Assembly: GCA_014526335.1 (NCBI GenBank) | Contig: JACTAT010000037.1 | Coordinates: 13,406,139-13,470,138, forward strand | DNA from: Chrysaora quinquecirrha | Lineage: Eukaryota > Cnidaria > Scyphozoa > Semaeostomeae > Pelagiidae | Length of the DNA stretch: 64,000 nt | Reading direction: 5' to 3' | Part shown: positions 56,441-64,000 of the stretch, piece after piece | Layout of the letters: each line of letters opens with the position of its first letter | Numbering within the stretch: the stretch's first letter is position 1 | Program-made: the position numbers and the translations under genes | Notes under the pieces: model-generated | What the model was told of the DNA's origin: nothing | Databases searched by the model: none | Seen by the model: the letters and a program-made list of their open reading frames with translations, nothing else

Positions 56441-56936
56441 TACATATTCTGAGTTAGGTGGTTTTCGTCAGACTAATCGAAATCGAGATCGAGGCCATCG
56501 AGTACCTCTGCCGTAATGTTATTCCTTCACGAGGCATAATTTGCAGAGCAGCAAAGCAGAAGGTTATTTTTGCACTTTTTGCTGACGTAGCTAAAAACCA
56601 AAAAGAAATAAAAACTCAAAATAACATTAATCCGCCCACCGTATGTTTTCTCTGACCAGATATGACCTTAGATATGAGCTTTTGTGTAAAACTTCCCACG
56701 TCGTTCCTTGTGCATGTTGAACGAAAGAAACTTGAAAATGAAAAATAACGAATTTTTGTTATCGTCAATACCAAAACTTGTTGGGTCATGACACCATGAT
56801 ATTGTCATTACACTACACGAGTGGAAGTTTTCGCTGCCTTCTCTTCGATTCAATTCAATTCAAAAATTGCAAAGAACCAAATAAGTTGCTGTTGGTGTTA
56901 ATGGTGGAAGATCAAAATGTAAAATACACACTTTTT

Positions 56937-57326
56937 TTATAAGAATACAGTACCTTATTTTTTGCCGAGCCTCGACTATTCTTAAGCTTATTCGATTTTG
57001 AGCCTGAAAATATTCTTAAATTATTCTTATCAATGTTGTAAATTGGCCTGAAGATCAAGAGAAATAAGTCAAATCTTCGTCATTTGTTATTTTATTAATA
57101 AAAAGACTAAAAGAGTTACTGTATCAAAGAGTCAGACAGGATGTATGCATTTCAAAACAAATACAGTTGCCTGACAATCACACTTATTGTGCAGTGTAAA
57201 AAACGCAGAGAAATAAAAATGATCCTCGTCAAGCTTGAGCCTCAGATTATTCTTAAATGATTCTTAAATTTCAGCAATTTTGAGCCTGAATATTCTTATA
57301 GACTGTATTCTTATAAAAAAAGTGTG
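56937..57326. mobile_element. TA-flanked MITE, ATTCTTA subfamily, complete
   Basis: TA (56935-56936), CACACTTTTTTTATAAGAAT on the left and ATTCTTATAAAAAAAGTGTG on the right, then TA (57327-57328). ATTCTTA occurs seven times inside, and TTTTGAGCCTGAA twice. 390 bp. Confidence 0.9.
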
Positions 57327-57330
57327 TATA

Positions 57331-57737
57331 CTTTAAGGAAAGAAACTTTCGCGTTTTTCGCGTTTTTGGTCGAAATTCACGAAAGTTTATTGTGCGCGAA
57401 TGTTCCAAGATACCCCAAAATTCGCGAAAGATAATTCTAGTGAAATATTTTTTACAAGAGATTCACGAATGGTTATCAGAGAAAAAATCATGTCCAGCCA
57501 CTTTGCGATTTCGTGTCTTATATTCATAGAGTATTGGGATACATCAAATTTCATGTCGGAAATCCCATTTAAGAGTCAAATTCGCTCGAGTTTATTCCCA
57601 TAAAACGTGCCGTGAAGCGCAAAAATCGCTCCAGCGAAATTTCCCATTTTTTATGATCCGCGAAAACTAATTCCAAATATTTCACGTTTTTTTGAGTCGC
57701 GAAAAAGTTTCTTCCCATGAAAGTTTCTACCCTTAGA
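57331..57737. mobile_element. MITE related to the TTTTCGCGG subfamily
   Basis: Starts CTTTAAGGAAAGAAACTTTC directly behind the previous element. Ends near GAAAGTTTCTACCCTTAG. TTTCGCG / CGCGAAA iterated inside. The right tip is decayed. Confidence 0.65.
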
Positions 57738-59390
57738 TGGGCAAAGGCAAACTTAGTCCTTAGACTTATTACACGATTCGTAATCTTCCCAAACTCGCAA
57801 ACCATCTTTGAGTAGTCACAATAAGCTTGTTGCTACTTCAGAGCAAACAGCTTTTACATGTTGTCGAGTTGTTAGACGATGTTCCAGAAAGAGCGGGAAG
57901 AAGGTAATAAGTCATATTCAAACTTGTCAAAGGCCAGTTTTTTCCCAGTTTCTACTCCCAATTACAGTACATTGTAATTTTCTTTTTTGTTTTGCCGAGT
58001 TGAGGATCCAGCAAACTGTGGCATGAGAGATATTTCTGTGGGGGGGGGGGGTCATCAAATGATTAGTTTGTCCCTTCAACTGCACAAAATAAAGAAATAG
58101 AGACAAGAAATTTGAGTCCGTTTCCCCAGCGGCTCAAACTATCAAATGAGCGGGCTGTGTTGCGTGGGGGGCCTTGGAGCGAATATACGACTTTTGCAGT
58201 GTGTCTAGTCTTTTGGTACACTTGCTCCTCGCTGAACTGAATAGGATGATAGGATAATCTTCTTCTTCCTGATAGCCTCGTTTTCAGTAACAAAAACTTG
58301 TCTAATGAAATTGTCGCATGAATGTTTTACTGGGTTAGTGTTTGGCTTGAAACTTTGTTAGAGATATTCTTAGTCATCCAAGTTTGCACTTATATACCCG
58401 CCCCCCCTTTGCCTTCAACATCGATATGCATGGAAAGAAATGGTGTACATTGGGTCACAATCTTTGATTGGGCCTCATGTCCCTTATAATGTTAATGCCT
58501 TAATGTTATTTGAAAATAAGTCATTAGATATTATTATTTTTGTTTACTATGAATAAGATGCGGAATTTGCGTGCATGTCAAAAACAATTAAAATAATGTC
58601 CGTTGAGCACTTACGTGACAAATTGACGTATATGAATGACCTTTGTGGCGGTTATTTCCTGCCTTGCTGGAGCACGAAAAAAGGATTATGAAGTAGCCAA
58701 ATCCAATTCTGAAAGAAACAAAACAATACTGTCTTGATCTTCTTGAATGTGTGTGTATGTCGATGAGAATCTAATTTGCCACAGCTGCAAAACAGCTTGA
58801 CAATTCAATTCAACACTCTAGCGAACCTAAATGCACCAGCAAAAAGTGGCAACAAAATTTGTTACAGACAGTAAAAAAACAGGCAGTAAATTGTGAAGTG
58901 TGCAGTAAAATAGTTAAAAAATGTTGAGTGGCATAAAAATACTTGATACGCATGGCCCCTATGGGGCTCCGTACAATTTTGATCAAATTGCGTGGAATTT
59001 TTTCATTTTCACTCAACATTGATCAAAAGGAAAGGGGGTGAACTTGATGGCGAAGCTAAAGTAAAGGAATTGTTTGTCTTATTGAAAATCTTCTGGTTGT
59101 CTCATTATTTTTTGTCCAAGATTGTAGGTACGCATAACTTTGATGATATTTTTGAGTAACATGATGGATACGCACTGCTGTGGTGAGTTATATGCTCGAC
59201 ACATCATTGGGCAAACACCAATATCGCGCCTCCAATACCCGGGGGGGTAACTCCCATATGTATGGGTACGGGATGTGCCATTTTTTGAGGTACCTTTTTA
59301 GGGGTGGAAAATAAATTTTGGGGTATCAAATTTGCTAAAATTACAAATTTGGGGTATCATTTTGCTAAGATGATCAATTTTGATAAAAAA
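57738..59390. other. No recognisable gene
   Basis: Short frames only. A bare CCAAGATTGTAG end of the CAATCTTGG MITE family is at 59118-59129, and TACCCGGGGGGGTAACTCCC near 59237 looks like another element end. Confidence 0.5.
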
Positions 59391-59448
59391 ATTTCTGAAT
59401 AAGGCTAGACTAATGAGGCATTTCAAAAAACAGACGACATTTTTGAAC

Positions 59449-59493
59449 TTGTAAGACATGTTTCGAATTACATTAATTCATCTTCAGTTACAA
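59449..59493 (-). ncRNA. Hammerhead ribozyme, Penelope type, copy 1
   Basis: On the minus strand: stem I TTGTAA/TTACAA, core CTGAAGA, one extra T, stem II GAATTA-ATG-TAATTC, GAA, and a very short stem III ACA/TGT followed by C, the expected cleavage site. 45 nt, identical to the copies at 61773 and 62916. Penelope-like elements are known to carry such minimal type I hammerheads. Confidence 0.75.
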
Positions 59494-59653
59494 TGTTGAA
59501 CACTACAAAATTGTGAAATATAAAGGCAAAAATACATCATTATAATAACAAAGCGACACGTTGAAAAACAAAAGCGTAACAAGATCGGTAAAGATTAATC
59601 AAAAAACTGTGAAAAGAAAGATAATGAGAACTAGAAAAACATAGTTACAAAGC

Positions 59654-59995
59654 TCAAAGGGATAAAGTTAAATTATAATGAAAAAGTTGCTTATTGAGGG
59701 TGGGTTTCTCCCAGTTAATATGTAGAGCTTCCTTAATTTTTAACTGAAAAGTGGTGTTAGAAGTATCTAAAATTTTAAAACAATCTGAGTTACAAAGAGG
59801 TCGGCAAGATGGGGACTCTTGCAGGTGCTTAAAGATGTGAGAATTCCTATCCCGGGATAGATGTTCACGGACACGTGTTGCGAAATGTCGGCTGGTTTCA
59901 CCAACATACGATGCAGAATTACATCCTGCGCAAACAAATTTGTAAACAACACGTGCCTTAAGTGATCCAGGGATGGAATCCTTAACCCCAAACAA
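59654..59995 (-). CDS. GIY-YIG endonuclease domain of Penelope-like element
   Basis: VYKFVCAGCNSASYVGETSR then FATRVREHLSRDRNSHI: the GIY-YIG pattern in the variant VYKF…SYVGET, a Cys pair (CAGC) and the catalytic Arg in RVREH. The frame is separated from the reverse transcriptase frame by one missing base in an A run at 60017-60020; in the plus-strand copy (62141-62764) the two regions are in one frame. The endonuclease nicks target DNA for insertion. Confidence 0.85.
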   Translation of the reverse strand: MFGVKDSIPGSLKARVVYKFVCAGCNSASYVGETSRHFATRVREHLSRDRNSHIFKHLQESPSCRPLCNSDCFKILDTSNTTFQLKIKEALHINWEKPTLNKQLFHYNLTLSL

Positions 59996-60888
59996 GTTAC
60001 GAATTTTAAAAGAAGTAAAACAATCCGTATATCTAAATCTTTACAGTAACGATTAATTAAAGTTCTTATTTTACGCTGAGTCATATTAGAGTATGGTCCT
60101 ATGAAAGGTAACTTAAAATAGCTAGTAGCGATGTTCTGTGAGGTGGCTGAAAGTTGTGATGATGGAGAAGAGTTATGGATCTTATCAATGTAGTTGTTAA
60201 CTACCCTATCAATGAGATAAGATGGAAAAAGATTTTTCTTAAGAGTAGTAACGAGACTTTTAATATCCTTATCAAAACCTAGCCAAGTGCTGTTAATTTT
60301 GTAAGTCCTATCAACTAAAGCCTTGATTAAACCAGTTTTGTAAGAAAACGAGGTGAAGCTAAAGAAGTTAGTCAATAGACCTGTGTAAGTACTTTTATGA
60401 TAGACCGAAGTGAGCAATGCGTTAGGATTACTGTTATCAATAAGAACATCTAAAAAAGGAATCTTGTTATTAACCTCCTTCTCCATAGTGAATCTAATAT
60501 TAGGATGCTGTTTGTTAATAAAATCAAAGAAAAGTAAGGCGTCATTTTCGTTACGGAACAAACAAAATGTATCGTCCACGTAGCGGCGATAGAATAAGAC
60601 ATTAGGCCCTACATAAGATTCCAACCAAATCTTCTCATGGTGTCCCATGAAAAGATTGGCAAGAACCGGTGCTAATGGCGATCCCATGGCTACTCCATCG
60701 ATCTGGTCATAATAAACCCCTTTAAATAAAAAATGAGTTTGTGCTGTAGCGAAAATGAATAACTTTTTAAGATCGGCCTTAGATATCTTAAGACTAGGAT
60801 TACCTTCAGAAATGTACTTAACAGCGAGATCGACAGATTCTACAAGTGGGATGTTAGTGAATAGGCTTTCAACATCGAAAGAGACCAT
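59767..60888 (-). CDS. Reverse transcriptase of Penelope-like element
   Basis: Motifs in order: SFDVESLFTNIP (catalytic Asp), DQIDGVAMGSPLAPVLANLF, YRRYVDDTF with the VDD box, and KIPFLDVLI. The C-terminal thumb has NNYIDKIHNSSPSSQ and KIRTLINRYCKDL, after which the frame is lost at about 60017. Upstream it should continue into 61088-60938 (MHKPRSPDSPPSFRPIVSS, FDLAKYL) and 61483-61148 (ILKPDKGNGVVILD), each one frame apart. Penelope-type reverse transcriptase is related to telomerase. Confidence 0.9.
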   Translation of the reverse strand: MVSFDVESLFTNIPLVESVDLAVKYISEGNPSLKISKADLKKLFIFATAQTHFLFKGVYYDQIDGVAMGSPLAPVLANLFMGHHEKIWLESYVGPNVLFYRRYVDDTFCLFRNENDALLFFDFINKQHPNIRFTMEKEVNNKIPFLDVLIDNSNPNALLTSVYHKSTYTGLLTNFFSFTSFSYKTGLIKALVDRTYKINSTWLGFDKDIKSLVTTLKKNLFPSYLIDRVVNNYIDKIHNSSPSSQLSATSQNIATSYFKLPFIGPYSNMTQRKIRTLINRYCKDLDIRIVLLLLKFVTCLGLRIPSLDHLRHVLFTNLFAQDVILHRMLVKPADISQHVSVNIYPGIGILTSLSTCKSPHLADLFVTQIVLKF

Positions 60889-61088
60889 AAACTTATTAGA
60901 GGTAGAGAGGGTTTTGAGATCAGAAACAAAAGAAAAGTATCAATAGCACAGTGTTCCTTAGGAATATGAGGATCTAACAAAGAACATAAATATTTAGCTA
61001 AATCAAAGTTGTAAGTGCGAATAGATGAAACAATGGGCCTAAAAGAAGGAGGAGAATCAGGAGAGCGTGGTTTGTGCATGTTGGGCAA
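60840..61088 (-). CDS. Penelope-like element ORF, finger region
   Basis: MHKPRSPDSPPSFRPIVSS and FDLAKYLCSLLDPHIP are typical of the region before the palm domain. Real similarity ends at about 60937; after that the frame is shifted. Confidence 0.8.
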   Translation of the reverse strand: MPNMHKPRSPDSPPSFRPIVSSIRTYNFDLAKYLCSLLDPHIPKEHCAIDTFLLFLISKPSLPLISLWSLSMLKAYSLTSHL

Positions 61089-61147
61089 ACCGTATATTCT
61101 AGCAGGTTGAGAGCCAGAAGGATAGATTTTATCAAACGTTTCACTAT

Positions 61148-61570
61148 CTAGATGACGTTTTTTTTTAGCTCTCTTAAAAAGCGTTGTAATTTGCCCTCAC
61201 GAGTTAAAGTTGGATCACTATTTAATTTATCAAATTTAGAACTGTCCGATATTAAATTTAAAACACTTTCTTCATATACCTTTCTGTCAAGGATGACAAC
61301 ACCATTGCCCTTGTCTGGTTTCAAGATGACTATATCTTTCTTCTGCTTAAGCGCCTTCAAAATTCGGTGTTTCTTCAGCTCGTTTTGAGATGGTCGATAG
61401 GAGGAAACGTAGGAATTAGCAAGGTATGATAGATCCGCTTTAAGTTGGCCAGCCAATCCTTTGTCTTTTATCTTTGTGAACATTGAACGGTGTATGAGTT
61501 CGAAGAGATATTGGTGAAAACTGGCAAAAATATCAGACTTCTTAAGGCTTTTTGAGGAGAGGAGGTTGAA
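61148..61570 (-). CDS. Penelope-like element ORF, N-terminal part
   Basis: Open from 61570 without ATG need (an internal ATG at 61483). KQKKDIVILKPDKGNGVVIL is a conserved block before the reverse transcriptase. It ends in a T9 run (61158-61166) where the frame changes. Confidence 0.75.
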   Translation of the reverse strand, partial: FNLLSSKSLKKSDIFASFHQYLFELIHRSMFTKIKDKGLAGQLKADLSYLANSYVSSYRPSQNELKKHRILKALKQKKDIVILKPDKGNGVVILDRKVYEESVLNLISDSSKFDKLNSDPTLTREGKLQRFLRELKKNVI

Positions 61571-61731
61571 TTGAATGACCAGATCGATGGAGTAGCCATG
61601 GGATCGCCATTAGCACCAGTTCTTGCCAATCTTTTCATGGGACACCATGAGAAGATTTGGTTCGAATCTTATGTAGGGCCTAATGTCTTATTCTATCGCC
61701 GCTACGTGGACGATACATTTCTGAATAAGGC
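61571..61731 (+). pseudogene. Inverted palm fragment of Penelope-like element
   Basis: Plus-strand frame NDQIDGVAMGSPLAPVLANL to YRRYVDDTF, the same segment as 60700-60560 on the minus strand, cut off at both ends by inversions. Confidence 0.85.
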
Positions 61732-62155
61732 TAGACTAATGAGGCATTTCAAAAACAGACGACATTTTGAACTTGTAAGACATGTTTCGAATTACATTAA
61801 TTCATCTTCAGTTACAATGTTGAACACTACAAAATTGTGAAATATAAAGGCAAAAATACATCATTATAATAACAAAGCGACACGTTGAAAAACAAAAGAT
61901 AACAAGATCGGTAAAGATTAATCAAAAACTGTGAAAAAAAGATAATGAGAACTAAAACATAGTTACAAAGCTCAAAGGGATAAAGTTAAATTATAATTAA
62001 AAAGTTGCTTATTGAGGGTGGGTTTCTCCCAGTTAATATGTAGAGCCTCGTTTTTTTAACTGAAAAGTGGTGTTAGAAGTATCTAAGGCTTTAAAACAAT
62101 CTGAGTTACAAAGAGGTCGGCAAGATGGGGACTCTGGCAGGTGCTTAAAGATATG
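61722..62155 (-). mobile_element. Penelope-like element 3' end, minus orientation
   Basis: Near-copy of 59393-59845, including the 3' untranslated region and the last codons of the endonuclease. Confidence 0.85.
61773..61817 (-). ncRNA. Hammerhead ribozyme, Penelope type, copy 2
   Basis: Same 45 nt as copy 1. Confidence 0.75.
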
Positions 62156-62764
62156 AAAATTCTCGTTACTACTCTTAAGACAAATGTTTTTCCATCTTAT
62201 CTCATTGATAGGGTAGTTAACAACTACATTGATAAGATCCATAACTCTTCTCCATCATCACAACTTTCAGCCACCTCACAGAACATCGCTACTAGCTATT
62301 TTAAGTTACCTTTCATAGGACCATACTCTAATATGACTCAGCGTAAAATAAGAACTTTAATTAATCGTTACTGTAAAGATTTAGATATACGGATTGTTTT
62401 TACTTCTTTTAAAATTCGTAACTTGTTTGGAGTTAAGGATTCCATCCCTGGATCACTTAAGGCACGTGTTGTTTACAAATTTGTTTGCGCAGGATGTAAT
62501 TCTGCATCGTATGTTGGTGAAACCAGCCGACATTTTGCAACACGTGTCCGTGAACATCTATCCCGGGATAGGAATTCTCACATCTTTAAGCACCTGCAAG
62601 AGTCCCCATCTTGCCGACCTCTTTGTAACTCAGATTGTTTTAAAATTTTAGATACTTCTAACACCACTTTTCAGTTAAAAATTAAGGAAGCTCTACATAT
62701 TAACTGGGAGAAACCCACCCTCAATAAGCAACTTTTTCATTATAATTTAACTTTATCCCTTTGA
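62141..62764 (+). CDS. Penelope-like element, RT thumb plus GIY-YIG endonuclease in one frame
   Basis: 207 codons. From about residue 7: LVTTLKTNVFPSYLIDRV, NNYIDKIHNSSPSSQLS, then without a break KIRNLFGVKDSIPGSLKA and the GIY-YIG domain (SYVGETSRHFATRVREHL). It ends HYNLTLSL. It lacks the palm, so it cannot act as a polymerase. It shows how the frame at 60017 should read. Confidence 0.85.
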   Translation: MLKDMKILVTTLKTNVFPSYLIDRVVNNYIDKIHNSSPSSQLSATSQNIATSYFKLPFIGPYSNMTQRKIRTLINRYCKDLDIRIVFTSFKIRNLFGVKDSIPGSLKARVVYKFVCAGCNSASYVGETSRHFATRVREHLSRDRNSHIFKHLQESPSCRPLCNSDCFKILDTSNTTFQLKIKEALHINWEKPTLNKQLFHYNLTLSL

Positions 62765-62915
62765 GCTTTGTAACTATGTTTTCTAGTTCTCATTATCTTT
62801 CTTTTCACAGTTTTTGATTAATCTTTACCGCTTTTGCTTTTTTTTCAACGTGTCGCTTTGTTATTATAATGATGTATTTTTGCCTTTATATTTCACAATT
62901 TTGTAGTGTTCAACA

Positions 62916-62960
62916 TTGTAACTGAAGATGAATTAATGTAATTCGAAACATGTCTTACAA
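62916..62960 (+). ncRNA. Hammerhead ribozyme, Penelope type, copy 3
   Basis: Stem I 62916-62921/62955-62960, core CTGAAGA 62922-62928, extra T 62929, stem II 62930-62935/62939-62944, GAA 62945-62947, stem III ACA/TGT 62948-62953, cleavage expected after C62954. 150 bp after the endonuclease stop codon. Confidence 0.78.
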
Positions 62961-62990
62961 GTTCAAAAATGTCGTCTGTTTTTGAAATGT

Positions 62991-64000
62991 AGTAGTTAGC
63001 ATATTTTAGCATATATTAGCATATTTAGTCACTCATTCTTAGCACTAGCCATTTTAGGTAACATCCTGTAGCATGCACTAGCATAGGCATAAGGCAGCAT
63101 GTAGTAGTTAGCCATATATTAGCATATTTGCATCATTCTTGCATGCCATTTTGCCCACTAGCATAGGTAATGCTGCCCACGTAGGTAATTCCCGCAGCAT
63201 CATAGGTATTACCTTATATGTCACATGTAGCACAGCCTTCGTTCATCCTAAGTTTTACATACCATATTTAGCTAGTTTTTCTTACCGTTATAGCCTATCA
63301 TTTCATTCCTTATATGTAGAAAAATATTGTATATAGTTCACTTAGATTAAGTATAAAAGTAGGTAGATTTTAGTTAGTAGTTATTCAGATTCAGATTCAG
63401 ATGCAAGTTGGTAAGTCACAGAAAAGCAAATCGAAGTTTCTCTCTAGCTGATATTCTACTGCGGCACGCAAGTAAAGCCTACCAAATCTCATTTTGGGTG
63501 AGATCGTTTCAGAACAAATTGCAATTAGGCTTGTATAGTTCAAGACGATCTTCAATAGCTTAGCATTTATTTTGGTAATTCGTCAAAATCCACGTTTTAC
63601 CAAAACGAATCTGATTTAGGGTTAGAAATTTCACAGGGAAACAAAAGACCACCATTCCTAGTTTTATGAGAGGATTGGTTGGGATTTATGTATGGGTATG
63701 ATGGGATGGGGTTAGGCACTAAAAGTTAAGGGTCATAAGTAAGGGTTTTAGGGTTGGGGTTGTTTGCAAATCAGTTAGGGTGGGGGTTGTTTCTTTTGAA
63801 ATATCTGAGGAAACAGTTTTTAGTCAAGTGTGTGTGAGTATAGGTTAGCTTATTTGAATTTTGAAGACCAGAGTAAAATTATTATTATTACATATATCAT
63901 GAAATCAAAGGAATTCTAGATAAAGATATGCCAAATAAAATTATACCAAATTTTTAACAAATATTCTATAATCTGAGTTACCCAAAATAAAATTTTCCTG
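62991..64000. other. TTAGCATA-rich and unassigned sequence
   Basis: 63000-63140 repeats TAGTTAGCATATTTTAGC-like motifs and could be Penelope-associated or a separate repeat; a CAGATT run is at 63385-63402. No gene is recognised to the window end. Confidence 0.5.

Larger units (their letters stand above)
59393..61570 (-). mobile_element. Penelope-like retroelement, 5'-truncated
   Basis: Minus-strand element with an N-terminal part of the polyprotein open up to 61570, reverse transcriptase, a GIY-YIG endonuclease, and a 3' untranslated part with a hammerhead ribozyme (59449-59493). It is broken by single-base differences in homopolymers at about 61158-61166, 60933-60936 and 60017-60020. At 61570 it meets an inverted piece of the same family. 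Confidence 0.9.

Noticed and set aside
57808..58026. 72-codon frame with several cysteines
   Set aside because: No recognisable motif, no splice context; length is within chance expectation.

Overview
This window is AT-rich animal (metazoan) DNA with intron-containing genes and a very high density of mobile elements. The organism is probably a cnidarian, most likely an anthozoan such as a coral. That is an inference from three things: an intronless class A GPCR of the type expanded in cnidarians, Penelope elements with GIY-YIG endonuclease and hammerhead ribozymes, and many short TA-flanked elements. No bacterial features were seen.

Layout. (1) 1-17606 is one copy (A) of a duplicated block. 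It carries coding exons 1-2 of an uncharacterised five-exon gene. Intron 1 of this copy is swollen by a Ty3/gypsy retrotransposon (4448-10048), a 185-bp satellite in 740-bp higher-order units (10049-13500) and a 151-bp tandem repeat. Copy A runs into a gap of exactly 500 N (17607-18106). (2) 18107-27147 is a single-copy stretch with a 5'-truncated LINE (about 20050-20967), a class A GPCR gene (22557-23555) and a hAT transposon nested inside another inverted-repeat element (23615-25319). (3) 27148-33711 is copy B of the duplicated block, without the gypsy element and with only a relic of the satellite. Its gene is complete (exons at 30728-37469, 287 codons). (4) 37470-59390 is mostly DNA transposon remnants, tRNA-derived SINEs and simple repeats. 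It includes two exons of a minus-strand membrane protein gene (45231-45518 and 54681-54863, with a tandem cAMP response element upstream) and a cluster of seven hairpins (42962-43365). (5) 59393-62990 is a composite Penelope-like element with head-to-head pieces and three identical hammerhead ribozymes.

The most striking signals are a superfamily of TA-flanked miniature elements, in which each subfamily repeats its own 7-8-base inner-terminal motif many times inside the element; the TTCG-loop hairpin cluster at 43 kb; the three-level satellite hierarchy; and the A/B duplication. The last looks like either a recent segmental duplication or two haplotypes placed in tandem by the assembler.
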